Assembly: GCF_042660705.1 (NCBI RefSeq)
Contig: NZ_JBHSUQ010000001.1
Reading direction: 5' to 3' (one strand)
Source of the DNA: Undibacterium_A arcticum
Lineage (GTDB): Bacteria; Pseudomonadota; Gammaproteobacteria; Burkholderiales; Burkholderiaceae_D
Length of the DNA: 64,000 nucleotides
In this document: positions 1 to 10,300 of the stretch, one piece after another
Position numbering within the stretch: position 1 is the stretch's first letter
Layout: every line of letters begins with the position of its first letter
Notes under the pieces: generated by a model
What the model saw: only the letters and a program-made list of their open reading frames with translations
Database searches by the model: none
Told to the model about the DNA's origin: nothing
Made by a program: the position numbers and the translations under genes

Positions 1-1028
1 GCAAGGCTATTCTCGGTCGCTTCGTGCATGAAATCTGTGGCTGCAAGTCGGACTGGAACATGCCCGATTACATCGCCGAAGCAGTCACGGCCATCCGCGA
101 GCAAGTCGGTAGCGATGACGTGATTCTCGGCCTGTCCGGCGGTGTCGATTCCAGTGTGGCGGCAGCATTGATTCATCGCGCGATCGGCGATCAGTTGACC
201 TGCGTATTCGTCGATCATGGCCTGTTGCGCCTCGGTGAAGGCGATATGGTGATGGACATGTTCGGCAAGAACCTGGGCGTCAAGGTGATCCGTGTCGACG
301 CCGGCGGGCAGTTCATGGGACATCTGGCGGGCGTCACTGACCCGGAAGCCAAGCGCAAGATCATCGGCCGTGAATTCGTCGAGGTGTTTCAGCTGGAAGC
401 GGGCAAGATTGAGAATGCCAAATGGCTGGCCCAAGGCACGATTTACCCAGACGTCATCGAGAGTGCCGGCAAGGGTAAAAAAGGCCACACCATCAAGAGC
501 CATCATAACGTTGGCGGCTTGCCGGAAACCCTGAACCTGAAGCTGCTGGAGCCGCTGCGTGAACTGTTCAAGGACGAAGTGCGTGAACTGGGTGTCGCGC
601 TTGGTCTGCCGCACGACATGGTGTACCGCCATCCGTTCCCGGGACCTGGTCTTGGCGTGCGGATTCTGGGTGAAGTGAAACGCGAATTCGCCGACCTGCT
701 GCGCCGCGCCGATGCCATTTTCATCGAAGAATTGCGCAATACGGTCGATATCAACAGCAGCAAGAACTGGTACGAACTGACCAGTCAGGCGTTTGCTGTA
801 TTCCTGCCGGTGAAATCAGTCGGGGTAATGGGTGACGGCCGCACCTATGAGTACGTGGTGGCCTTGCGCGCAGTTCAGACTCAGGACTTCATGACAGCGC
901 ACTGGGCGCACCTGCCGCACGAGTTGCTGGGCAAGGTATCGAATCGGATTATCAATGAAGTGCGCGGCATCAATCGTGTCGTGTATGACATTTCAGGGAA
1001 ACCGCCGGCCACGATTGAGTGGGAGTAG
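1..1028 (+). CDS. guaA: GMP synthase (glutamine-hydrolysing), 3' part
   Basis: The reading frame is open from base 3, so the gene begins outside the window; the N-terminal glutamine amidotransferase domain is missing. What remains is the ATP-pyrophosphatase and dimerisation domains, which turn XMP, ATP and ammonia into GMP in purine synthesis. Visible marks are the PP-loop SGGVDSS soon after the start, the HPFPGPGLGVR segment, and the family C-terminus KPPATIEWE followed by TAG. The fragment is about 340 residues of a usual 520-540. The frame is intact. The 3' end of guaA is a known integration site for genomic islands in other bacteria, which matters here because a defence cluster starts immediately downstream and a second short guaA-like end lies at 11892. 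Identity is very secure. Confidence 0.97.
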   Translation, partial: KAILGRFVHEICGCKSDWNMPDYIAEAVTAIREQVGSDDVILGLSGGVDSSVAAALIHRAIGDQLTCVFVDHGLLRLGEGDMVMDMFGKNLGVKVIRVDAGGQFMGHLAGVTDPEAKRKIIGREFVEVFQLEAGKIENAKWLAQGTIYPDVIESAGKGKKGHTIKSHHNVGGLPETLNLKLLEPLRELFKDEVRELGVALGLPHDMVYRHPFPGPGLGVRILGEVKREFADLLRRADAIFIEELRNTVDINSSKNWYELTSQAFAVFLPVKSVGVMGDGRTYEYVVALRAVQTQDFMTAHWAHLPHELLGKVSNRIINEVRGINRVVYDISGKPPATIEWE

Positions 1029-1038
1029 GGAGCCCTTT

Positions 1039-1077
1039 GAGTAACTATCCACCGGTTTTGCGGGGGGATAGTTACTC
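1039..1077. terminator. Perfect 12-bp inverted repeat between convergent guaA and jetD remnant
   Basis: GAGTAACTATCC (1039-1050) is repeated exactly in inverse orientation at 1066-1077 with a 15-base loop. It lies 11 bases after the guaA stop codon, and its right arm overlaps the last codons of the jetD remnant read from the other strand. There is no T-run, so it is either a weak bidirectional terminator or a structural element of the island end. Confidence 0.5.
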
Positions 1078-1800
1078 GCTCCGCTGCGCGAGATCCTGAA
1101 TCAGCAACTCGGCCACCATTTCTTCGTCAATTGCTTGTTGCTCTGTGCGCATCGCTAAGGCAAGCGTTGCATCCCACGACGGCTCGCCCTCAGCACCTTG
1201 CAGCGGGCGACTTGGCCGCGGTGCGATGCCCAGCGCAGCTAGGTAGTCGGCCGCGCCGAAACGTCACGGTAGAGCACCATGTTCGCGCATCACGTGATTA
1301 CCGATACGTATGCCGGGCCAGTCGAAATCGCCGTGGTAGCGCAGCGTGGCACCTGCTTGCGCGAGCTGGGTCAACAGGGTGCGCTGCGCTGCGGCCGGCA
1401 TGCCGTCGGTGCAGACCATCGGCGCGCAGCTTGCGCCCAAGTGATCGGCTACGATGGCGATCAGGTTGGGGTTCTCATACACGAAGACCGTGCGCCCCCG
1501 GACGGTCCATTCGGGCGGTGAGCGTAGCAGGTTGCGCAACGACAAGTATGCGGGTTCGCCAAGCGTTGCGATACCAGGTAGGTTGAGCATCAGGGCGGGC
1601 GTGTGCGTCACCAAGCTCTTGGGCTGCGAGCTGCGCACGTGTGAGTCCCTGGGCGGGTAATCGGTTGAGAACGGCTTGAGCATCTTCCAGAAAACACGAC
1701 GCCGCCGCACGGTTTTGCCCGGCCAGGCGTTTCAGCAGCCCAAGGCCGCTTGGTATCTGAAGTAGAGTGGCGAGTTCCGCGTGCGCACACGCGTCTCGCA
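1072..1800 (-). pseudogene. jetD: Remnant of Wadjet type II JetD (TIGR02679, DUF2399 Toprim-like)
   Basis: Homology runs in two frames. The upstream piece (about 1800-1600) reads LLKRLAGQ, then VLNRLPAQGL and LGDAHA, as in the middle of TIGR02679 proteins. The downstream piece (about 1615-1072) carries LMLNLPG, VFVYENPN, CTDGMPAAA and RYHGDFDWPGIRI, the conserved DUF2399 signature with its acidic Toprim-like residues. In this second frame the usual HGxxPWR motif reads HGALP, stop, RFGAADYLAAL: codon TGG has become TGA at 1264-1266 and the frame stays open to TAA at 1072. In Wadjet, JetD is the nuclease that cleaves plasmid DNA. The N-terminal half is missing, and the piece is fused to the broken end of jetB near 1790. 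It is a non-functional relic. Confidence 0.85.
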
Positions 1801-2474
1801 GTTGGAATGTGTTCCGTAACGAGCGCCGACAACCGGTCGTCAAGCGTCACCGGCGCTTCTTCGGGGCTCCAGGTTGATGGGCCGCGCACGGCTGCCAGCA
1901 TTCCGGCCAGCACGCGGCGCTGTACGTCGTAGAGTGCGTCGGTAACGCTGTTGTCACCACCACTGCGTACGAAGCCTTCTTCGTCACCCGCTACGCGCAG
2001 CAGCACACCGAGCTCGAGCAGGCTGCGACACACCGCCACCAACTCGCGGCGCTCATGCTGGGCTTGCAGCGTGAAGCTGAAGCCACGCGACAACAGGCTT
2101 GGTTCGGCGGCAAGCACCAACAGTCGATCGCCCAGCACGCGCAGCGTGATTTGCGGATCGGCACGTTCGAGTACCGTGCAGGCAAGGCACAGCAACACGT
2201 AGCGTCGTCTGTCATAGCCGGGTAGACCACGGCCCGCATCAACCAGATTGGCCGGACGCTTGTAAAGCCGGGCGCAGTCGCGTTCGATGTGCAGCGCCCA
2301 GCCAGTCTTTCGGGCAAACCAGGCGCGCAGATCGTCGGCATGGCGGCGCACTGCCGCGAACTCGGCATGGGCCGGTGTCATCAACGGGGCCATCAGCAAA
2401 GCGCGCAAAGCTTGGCTGCGTTCCTCGTGTTGGTGCTGGGCCTGTTGCAGGCCGATACTGCGGCTGTCTACCAT
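1790..2474 (-). pseudogene. jetB: Wadjet type II JetB (TIGR02678, DUF2398), 3' half deleted
   Basis: The ATG at 2474 overlaps the jetA stop codon (TAATG), so the two were translationally coupled. The first ~225 residues match TIGR02678/DUF2398: RSQALRALLMAPLM, DLRAWFARKTGW, then YDRRRYVLLCLACTVLERADPQIT and a VAVCRSLLELGVL segment. The frame stays open to 1608, but past about 1790 it reads jetD DNA out of frame, so the C-terminal half of a protein of normally about 400 residues is gone. In Wadjet complexes JetB is the kite-like partner that links JetA to the SMC-like JetC. JetC (TIGR02680, about 1,300 residues) should follow and is absent; the same deletion removed it. Confidence 0.83.
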
Positions 2475-3938
2475 TACACTGCGTCCTCGATCTGGGTGAT
2501 GGTGATGAAGTGGTCCCGGCCTCTGAAGACACCGGTCGGTGTCGACACCTCAGCGCGCGACTCGGCACCAAGCGGCACGAGGTAGATGCGCAGTAGGCCG
2601 TCGCCGCTTTGCAATTCGACCGCCTCATCGGGCGTTGCCTGCACGGTCAGTGCTTCACTCAGCAAGCTCAGAAACAACTGAAATGCATGCCCGTCGAGCT
2701 GACCGAGCTCAGACAGCCGCGTCAGTTTCCCAGTCGCCAAACGCTCACGTGCGGCTTCGATCTGCGCATGTTCCTCACGAAACTGCGCAGCCAGCAAGCG
2801 GCGTTCTTCATCGCGCTCCCGCACGCGCGGAAGCGCACCGCGTGGCGTGGCTTCGCCGTATTCGCGCAAACGTGGGTGGATGCGCAGCGGCGGCGCCTCA
2901 GCCCAGGGCGTGTTGGACGGCAGATCCCGCGCGCCCGGTTCCAGCGCAGAGTTCAGCGAAAAGTGCCGCGCCGGGTTCAACGCGAAGGCAGCGCGCGCCA
3001 GCCGATGGGCCTGTGCGTCGTCGGCGCAGGCAGCGAACCAGCCGGCGAGCATGCGAAAGTCAGCGGAGCGGTCGCTGCGTCCGCTGCGTCCGCTGCGGCG
3101 CTCGTTCAGTGCCGCAACGGCTGCTAACAACTGCGGGATCGCCGAGCGCGCCTTAGATCGCAACAGCTCTGCCTGCGGCGGCTCAAAGCCGGTGCTAACG
3201 AACCAGCGGCGCAGCCCTTTCCAGCGCTCGCGCCACGCCTGCCATCCGCGTGTCACCACATCGGCCTGTTCGTTAGCATCACCCGGGGCAGCATCGCGTG
3301 CTTCGCGTTGCGCTGCCTGCCACAGCAAGGGTTCGATGTGCGGCGACAAGGCGACGATGTGCTGTGCAATAGCACCGGAGCGCGCGACCAGGTCGCCGAT
3401 GAAGCGTTCGAGGTAGTCGATCAGCCGCTTCTTGTAGGCCACCACAGCGCTGGCCTCGGCCTGCTGCAACTCGATGCTGCGTCCGATGCCCGCCATGAAC
3501 GCCTGGGCGTTGTCGGCCAGACTCTCGAACACGCGAACCAGGTCACGCAAGGTTTCGTGTACTTTGGCGGCGTCGGGCAGAGATTCACTGGAAAGGGTCA
3601 ACAAGGTCTGCAGACGGTTGGTGATGTCTTCCAACGCCAAGGTCTGCAGTTCGGCCCGGTGGCGCAGGGTTCGCTCGAACACCGCCAGTGCCGATTCTAC
3701 GGCCTCGCCGCCCCGCGACAGCCGGTACAGATAGCGCGCCCGGTAGAAGTCGCTGATGCTGGCGACGCGGGCCGTATCGGGCTGCGATTCGAGGTTGCCC
3801 ACTCGGCGAGTTGAGCCAGTGCTGACTGGACTTCTTCAATGCGCGGCGGCGAAGCTGTCCATGATGTTGCGGTAGAGCGCAGACTTCTCGGCACTGACGT
3901 GCCTGAACAGTTCGGCCGAATCGTTCACCGTTCTCATG
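2474..3938 (-). pseudogene. jetA: Wadjet type II JetA (TIGR02677, DUF2397), broken near the N-terminus
   Basis: The original start is the ATG at 3938: the first 32 codons give LFRHVSAEKSALYRNIMDSF, the TIGR02677 N-terminus, ending at a TGA. Around 3840 about 25-30 codons seem deleted, then EEVQSALAQLAEW resumes in another frame. At 3798-3800 one base of a C-run (GGG in the gene) appears lost: the expected EWGNLE needs TGGGGC. From there 442 codons are open, including PDTARVASISDFYRARYLYRLS, a run of GRS triplets and the C-terminal FLSLLSEAL region. JetA is the kleisin-like subunit of the Wadjet plasmid-defence complex. The gene follows abiEii by 18 bases, so the two modules were probably one transcript. 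The one-base shift could be a read error; the deletion cannot. Confidence 0.85.
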
Positions 3939-3956
3939 AGGTGGCTGGTTTGCTTG

Positions 3957-4980
3957 TCATAGCACGGCAGCCTTGTTTGCTTGGGTCTCGACTTCACTGC
4001 AAGCCTGCATCAGCTGATCGAAGCTGAGAGCATTACCGAGCATAACCTGGTCGGCGCGCATGTTCGCGTAGTCATCGGCCAATGCGGTACGCGCATCGCC
4101 AGCGGGCACAATGTTCAGATGCCCCCTCACGGCCGGCAGGTAGTCGATGACGCTACCGGCACTGTCTTTCGATGAAAAAGAACGATTTGTGCTGTGCGAC
4201 GGAAGCGGCTACAGCGCGGTCTGCAATCACACCAGCAAAGTATTGGCTGCGTCCGAGTGCCGCCAAGTCGTGCCAATGCCGTGCGTACCGCTCGCTGCGT
4301 ATCCGGCTCTGGGCACAGTAGACGTGCGCCGCTGTTGCCTTTTCCCAAAAGGTTCGCGCCACACTTATGACCAGGGGTGATGCGGTGGGGAATGAGATAT
4401 TCGGAACGTGCCCGTCCATGTCGCAGGTGATGGGCAACACCTGATGCGGCTCGCCGGTAGCACGGCCGCCGAACTCCAGCACCACGACCGGAGGGACATA
4501 GCCGGTGCCGTTCTTGAGCGCAGGATAATGCAGCAGCAGTTTATCGTTCTCCGCGCCGCCGATTTCGAGCTTGGCATCCAGCTGTTCGCGGGCCAGCGCA
4601 GCCTCAATGATCGGGCGCACGTTTGTCGCGATCCAACCGGGCAGGCGCTCGCGCACCGCCTTAGTCCATTTGTTGGCTTGGCTGCGGCTGGCTGGCAAAG
4701 CCCCTTCACCGTCAATCAAATCTTCGATCAGCCTGCGGATGTCGTAGGTGAGGTCAATGTCTTCGGAGAACCGATCAATGACCTTGTAGGCCTTGGACAA
4801 GGAGGTGCCGCCCTTGAATGTCAGGTCGGCGGTCAGTGATGAATCGAAGAGGGCGCCCAGTGTCCAGACGACCCACACGTCCTTTTCGAGCAAATGCGTT
4901 GGGCGATCCGTTTTGGCGCGAACTTGTTCCAGGACTTCGCGCTGGTCGTCTCGGCTGAGGGCAAAGAAAGCTTCAGCCAC
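3957..4980 (-). pseudogene. abiEii: AbiEii-type nucleotidyltransferase toxin of a type IV toxin-antitoxin pair, frameshifted
   Basis: The start is taken as GTG at 4980, overlapping the antitoxin stop by eight bases (GTGGCTGA), the normal arrangement of this pair. Residues 1-275 contain LLEKDVWVVWTL, DLTFKGGTSLSKAY and RFSEDIDLTYD, the nucleotidyltransferase GG-TS and DxD motifs of the AbiEii/DUF1814 family, and ARHWHDLAAL near the end. The frame stops at 4153, but the family C-terminus continues in another frame (VIDYLPAVRGHLNIVP, then ALADDYANM) to TGA at 3957. Two bases seem lost from an A-run near 4166 (expected IEKDSAG). AbiEii toxins block translation when not restrained by AbiEi, as far as characterised members show. 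The shift may be real decay or an error like others in this window. Confidence 0.82.
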
Positions 4981-5568
4981 GGGCCGCTTCCTCACCGATC
5001 GCACGCGCCATCCAGGATGGCAATGCCGCACGTGAGGACGCCAATGCACGCCATTCCGATGGAGGTAGGGTCCGGCGCAATGTCGCCAACGATTCTTCAA
5101 CATGTGGCGGCCCCATCCAGGCCAGAGCGCGCACTGCCGCGCCAGCCGGGCCGATGCCCAAGGCCAGCATCCAGCTTGGTACGTGCTTCACCAGCACTTC
5201 AGAGCGGCCAAGCTTCAGCTTGCGGGTGCGCCCAGAAGTCAGGTAGACCTCGCGGATAGGCACTTGCTGGGTTAGCCCTAGCGCATTGGCCGCGAAAGCG
5301 CCGTGTGCGGCAACCACTTCGCCACTTTGCGCGGCCAGGGATTCCACGACTTTTTTTGGCGCGGGCGGGCGCGTGCCAAACCGGCTGCATATCGGGGTGA
5401 CATAAGTTCCGCGGCCCACACGCAGCAGCTTGCCTTCCTTTGTCATCCTGGAAAGGGCTTGATCGATGGCTGCCCGGCTGCCCAGATGCAGGAATTCCTT
5501 GGGCGACAGCACGCCGCCCTCGGGCAGGGATTGGGCGTGCAGCAGGATGGTTTAGGCAGCGTGTTCAC
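4973..5568 (-). CDS. AbiEi-like antitoxin (DUF6088 type), possible N-terminal frameshift
   Basis: The open frame from GTG 5512 encodes 179 residues. It begins LSPKEFLHLGSRAAIDQALS, the winged-helix DNA-binding part of DUF6088 proteins, followed by GKLLRVGRGTYV and AAHGAFAANALGL. A better start is GTG 5568: codons for NTLPK and then TILLHAQSLPEGGVLSPKEF fit the family N-terminus if one A is restored to the A-run at 5551-5553. Antitoxins of this kind bind the operon promoter and neutralise the AbiEii toxin encoded by the overlapping downstream gene. It heads the minus-strand cluster that continues into the Wadjet remnants. The short shift is at a homopolymer, so the gene may be intact in the real genome. 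Confidence 0.78.
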
Positions 5569-5815
5569 ATGGGCACCTCGAATGGTTAGAATCTTATACC
5601 AGTTTCTGACATTTGACTATGAACGAATTCTTTGGTGCCCAGACACCCATTACTTTTCCGACTGAAATCAGATTGATGCATCGTCAAATTGAATCCGTGG
5701 CGACGTCGAGCGGTACGCGACCTGGCTCGCAAACGTATGCAGCTGGTTCAACAGCGTGCTACCGGACGCCACAAGCGGGCGCACCCGGTTTCCGGTTTGT
5801 ATTTATACTAATTTC

Positions 5816-6721
5816 ATGGGAAAAATTTACATCGGCATAGCCGGCTGGCGTTATGCACCTTGGCGCGGAGTATTTTATCCAGAGGGCTTGAAACAGGCCG
5901 ACGAGCTGGCGTTCGCTTCGCGCGCCTTGCCGTCGATCGAACTCAATGGTTCGTTTTACGCACTGCAACGGCCTGAAAGTTATGCCGCCTGGTACGAGGC
6001 GACGCCCCCGGGATTCATCTTCAGCCACAAGGGCAACCGCTACATCACCCATATCCAGCGCTTGCGCGACATCGGAGGGCCATTGGCGAATGTGTTCGCC
6101 TCCGGCGTCTTCAACCTGCGCGAAAAGCTGGGCCCCTTCCTGTGGCAATTCCCGCCCAGCTTTCGCTATGATGCCGAACGGGTTGAACACTTTCTCAGCC
6201 TGCTGCCGCACGATACGGAAGAGGCGCTGGAACTGGCGCGCCACTGCGAACCGCGCATGCATGGCCACAGCGCGCTGGCCATCGACAAAAAGCGCAAGCT
6301 GCGCCACGCGATGGAAATCCGCCATGACAGTTTTATCGACGAATCCTTCATTGCGCTGCTGCGCAAATACCATGTGGCCCTGGTGGTGGCGGACACGGCC
6401 GGGAAATGGCCTTACCAGGAAGACGTGACCGCGGACTTCATGTACCTGCGCTTGCATGGGGAGAAGGAATTGTACTCGGACGGTTATACCGAGGAGGCCA
6501 TCGATCACTGGGCGGAACGCATCCGCGCCTGGAACAGCGGTTCGCAACCGGAAGAAGGCAAACGGATTTCCAGCACCAAGCCACCGAAGCGGACCAGCCG
6601 CGACATCTACTGCTACTTCGATAACGACGTCAAGGTGAAGGCGCCGTTCGACGCGCGCCGCCTGATCGACAAGCTGGGACTAAAGCTGGATTTGGCGCCG
6701 TTCGGCCAGCCCTCCGGCTGA
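5816..6721 (+). CDS. DUF72 domain protein (YecE family)
   Basis: The start is the ATG at 5816, giving MGKIYIGIAGWRYAPWRGVFYP, the conserved beginning of DUF72 proteins; the frame is open 60 bases further upstream but without homology. The 301-residue protein follows the family throughout: SIELNGSFYALQ, SHKGNRYITH, LGPFLWQFPPSF, MEIRHDSF, VADTAGKWP and YLRLHGEKELY, ending with the YCYFDNDVK segment. DUF72 proteins form a TIM-barrel-like fold; their biochemical role is not established. It is divergent from the antitoxin gene, with 247 bases between. The gene is intact and has housekeeping-like codon use, unlike the damaged cluster on its left. Confidence 0.9.
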   Translation: MGKIYIGIAGWRYAPWRGVFYPEGLKQADELAFASRALPSIELNGSFYALQRPESYAAWYEATPPGFIFSHKGNRYITHIQRLRDIGGPLANVFASGVFNLREKLGPFLWQFPPSFRYDAERVEHFLSLLPHDTEEALELARHCEPRMHGHSALAIDKKRKLRHAMEIRHDSFIDESFIALLRKYHVALVVADTAGKWPYQEDVTADFMYLRLHGEKELYSDGYTEEAIDHWAERIRAWNSGSQPEEGKRISSTKPPKRTSRDIYCYFDNDVKVKAPFDARRLIDKLGLKLDLAPFGQPSG

Positions 6722-7332
6722 ACGGCGCCCACCGCCCGTCAGGCCAGCCGCACCAACGGCAAGCTTGGCCTACGCTATCGCAAAGCGGCGTATGCAAATG
6801 ACCGGTAGGCGGGCGACGAGCATGAAGCTTCCCGCGTTTCAAGACGCGTTCACTGCCCGCACAGCGGTGCTTGCAAGGCGTGTATGTTTCGTTGGTCGAG
6901 ATCGAAAATTCCTTGGAGTTGTATGTCTTCGAGCCCTTTGCGCCCGTCGAACTATCCACGCACCAGTGGATACCTTCCGTACCCATTGAATCTCCCCAAG
7001 CCAGGGAAAGGGGCTGCGAAGGAGCGAAGGCTGTCCTGGATACGCTCACACACGCTGGGCTATAACACAGTTTCGAGCCGATTTCTGGGACGAATTTGGG
7101 ACAATTGATCGCCAAACTATGGCAATCCATACCATAGAGAGGTTCTGGCGTTCCTCGGCATGTTTTTTTCTGACTATTTTGTTTTTAAAATTGAAAATCT
7201 GAAGCCTGCGAACAGATGCGCCTGAGAGGCTACGGTCAAATGCTTGAATTGCGATGTTGGCTGACATTAGGAAAATTTGTGCCGCTGGCGCGGTGGCCAC
7301 TCTTACCCTGACACTGCAACCGCCAGCGACCT
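6722..7332. other. 611-bp gap with no convincing gene
   Basis: Short frames are present on both strands, for example 6871-7065 (+) and 6630-7130 (-), but neither resembles a family I know and neither has a clear ribosome binding site. The right third is AT-rich with a T-run near 7160. A small inverted repeat CTATGG/CCATAG lies near 7118-7137. The sequence could be scar DNA of a lost gene. Confidence 0.5.
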
Positions 7333-10300
7333 TCAGCGGCGCCCGACCAGCGCGGCGCGCACCTGTTCCCTGTCGGGCGGCTCCAGTTCGACCAAATAAT
7401 GTGTTTTCCCCGCAATCATCGTCGCGACCGGCAGGCCGTCACGGAACAGCACGCGGTTGCCGGCCAGTGCCGGGATTTTTTCGCCGGGCAGCAGGGTTCC
7501 GGACAGATTGAGCGGATCGACTCCCGAGATACATATCAGGCTGTCGTCGGCAGGCCGCCTGCGGACTTCGCGCAGTAGCGGGATCGCTTCCGGCAATGCG
7601 AATTGCTCACCGGCCAAGCCGCCGACGAAACGCCCGCCGCGTATGTCCCCGCGGGCTTCGAGACGATGAAAGACCGGCAGCAGTTCGAGCCATGCCGGCA
7701 GCCACCCGGCTTCCCGTTCCAGCAGGCGCCAGAACACGACGCCGTAGCGGCGCAGCAAAACCAGCGCGATGTGTTCCAGCGCCTGCGGATCTGTTCGTGG
7801 CTTCCTGCCGGGGACGGCCGGCAGGCCGGCGTTGACGCTTGTGTTGCTTGTGTTGCTTGTGTTGCTTGCATCGCTGCGGCGCACCGGCGCCCAGCGGCCG
7901 GCCTCGTCCATTGTCGGCATGGACCAGCCGCGACGCCGTTGCCTCGCATGGCTTGTGCGCTTGGCCGCCGGCAGCAGCAACGCGCGCAGCCCCGCAAAGC
8001 TGTCGGCGTTGACGAGGCCGGTCGAGACCAGCTCGCCCAAGGCATTTTCCAGTTCGGCCGGCAGCAAACGCGCATCGGTGAGCAGTTCATCGAAGAACAT
8101 CGCGCCGTCGCGCAGCAGTGCGGCATGAACTCGCTGGGCGCGTGCCGATATCTCGGGCTGCCCATCCAGGTTTGGCAGGGCATTCCAAATGCCCAGATGG
8201 CGCCGCGGCAGCACAACGATCGGCGTGCTGCGCAGCGGCCCGCCGGCCGCGCGCAGCGGCGCGGCGATCCGGGTCCAGACCACCTTGCCGGCGCGGCACA
8301 AGTCGTCCAGCCATGAGGTCGAATAGTCGCCCAGTCTGGCGGGAAGCATGTCGCTTTCCCATGCGCCGGCTGCCGCTTCGAATCCTTCCAATTGGGCGAT
8401 GATCTGCGGCAGCGCGTCAGGTCCTTGCAGTCGTGCATCCGGAGCCAGGTGTTGCCAGTCGAACAGGAAACGCATGAAATCCTGCCGTTCGACCGGTTCG
8501 ATTTCGCGGCGCAGGCGCTTGATAGTGTAGCGATGGATGCGTGCCAGCAGGTGCCGTTCGCACCACTCCTCGGACGCAGTACCCGGCGTGAAGCGGCCAC
8601 GCATGACATAGCCTTCGGTTTCCAGGCGGGCCAGTGCGGAGGCCACGGTGCTAGCTTGCAGCCCAAGCGCCTGCGAGATCCTGGACAGGGGCTGCGGTCC
8701 GAAGCCGCTCAGCCTGGCGCGCACAATCTCGACGATCGCCTCGTCCCGGTCCCAGGCTCTGCCGCAGCTTTCCGGGGCCTTTAGCGCCGGGGCGAAGTCT
8801 GCCTGCGGATAGGCCGCGCGCAGGCAGGCTACGCGTTCCAGCGGCGCCCACAAGATGTCGCCGGTACTGACCTGCATCCGTGTCGCCCGGCCGCTGCGCG
8901 CCAGCGCGTCCAGCCAGTCCGGCCAACCGTCCTGCTGGCGCGCCTCGGCTTGCGTCACACAGGCCAGGCTCATCAGCGCTTCGTGCATCTCGTCAGCATC
9001 GCGCACGCGCGGCCACGCTTCCTCGCTCACGCTTGCGATCGCGTCCGCATCCAGCGCGCCCAGATCGTCGGCCGAGGCGGGATCGGTCCAGCGACGGCTC
9101 AGTACGGCCTGGGTGCGGCGCTCTTCCAGCGGCGCGTCGTCAAGGAAAGCATAGGGACGCGCGTTGAGTATCTCCATTGCCAGCGGCGACGGCGCGGGCA
9201 GATCGCGCGCGATCAGCTTCAGCTGTCCGTGTTCGATGCGCCTGAGGAGAGCCAGCCAGCCGTCGCTGTCCATCGCTTCGTGCAGGCAGTCTGCTATCGT
9301 CTGCTCGACCAGCGGGTGACTGGGTAGTTCGCGTTCGCCGACCACGTTCTCCAGGCAAGCCGCTTGATCCGGAAACACCGCCGCCAGCAAATCGTCGCTT
9401 TTCATCCGCTGCAATTGTGGCGCGACCTTGCGTCCACCGCTGTAGCGCGGCAGGGCCAATGCGGTCGTCGCGTTCCAACGCCAGCGCACGTTGAACAGCG
9501 GTGCGTCGAGCAGCGCCTGGATCAGCAGATGCTCGGCATTGCCGGAGCGCAGGTAGCGCCATACTTCGTCCAACGCGAAACTGTGGCTGGTCGACAGCGA
9601 CAATACGATGGCGTCTTCAGTGGCGGCGGCCTGCAGTTCGAAATTGAAGGTACGGCAAAACCGCTTGCGAAGCGCCAGCCCCCAAGCGCGATTGATGCGG
9701 CTGCCGAATGGCACATGCAGCACCAATTGCATGCCGCCCGACTCATCGAAGAAGCGTTCCATCGCCAGGGTGTCTTGCGTCGGCAGCGCACCCAGCGCCG
9801 CGCGGGCGCGCGCCAGATAATCGACGATCTGGCGCGCTGCGCCAGCGTCGATGCCGACACTATCCACCAGCCAGTCGATGGCGGTGTTCAGGGCGGGTGC
9901 GCCGGGGATATCTCCCGTTACGCCGGTATCCCGCGCGGCCAGGGCGCCGGCCGTGCCTGAGAGCAGCTGGTCGATCTTTGCGCGCAGGCGCGCGACGCCG
10001 GCCGACAGTTCGTCGCTGCGGCCAGGAGCCTCGCCCAGCCAGAACGGGATGTTAGGCGCAGCGCCGTGCGCGTCCTCGACACGCACGCGCCCGGCCTCCA
10101 CCCGCAGGATGCGGTAAGACGTATTGCCCAGCTGAAAAACGTCGCCGGCCAGGCTTTCTACGGCGAAGTCTTCATTGACGGTGCCGATGGCGTGTCCCTG
10201 CGGCTCCAGCCACACCGTGTAGTCGGCGTTGTCGGGGATCGTGCCGCCGGACGTCACTGCGGTCAGCTTGCTGCCGCGCCGCCCCCGCAGCGTGCCGGCG

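Noticed and set aside
6630..7130. 166-codon frame on the minus strand in the 6722-7332 gap
   Set aside because: Overlaps the DUF72 gene, odd composition, no recognisable motif or binding site.
7118..7137. CTATGG/CCATAG inverted repeat as an attachment site
   Set aside because: Only six pairs, no second copy found and no recombinase nearby.
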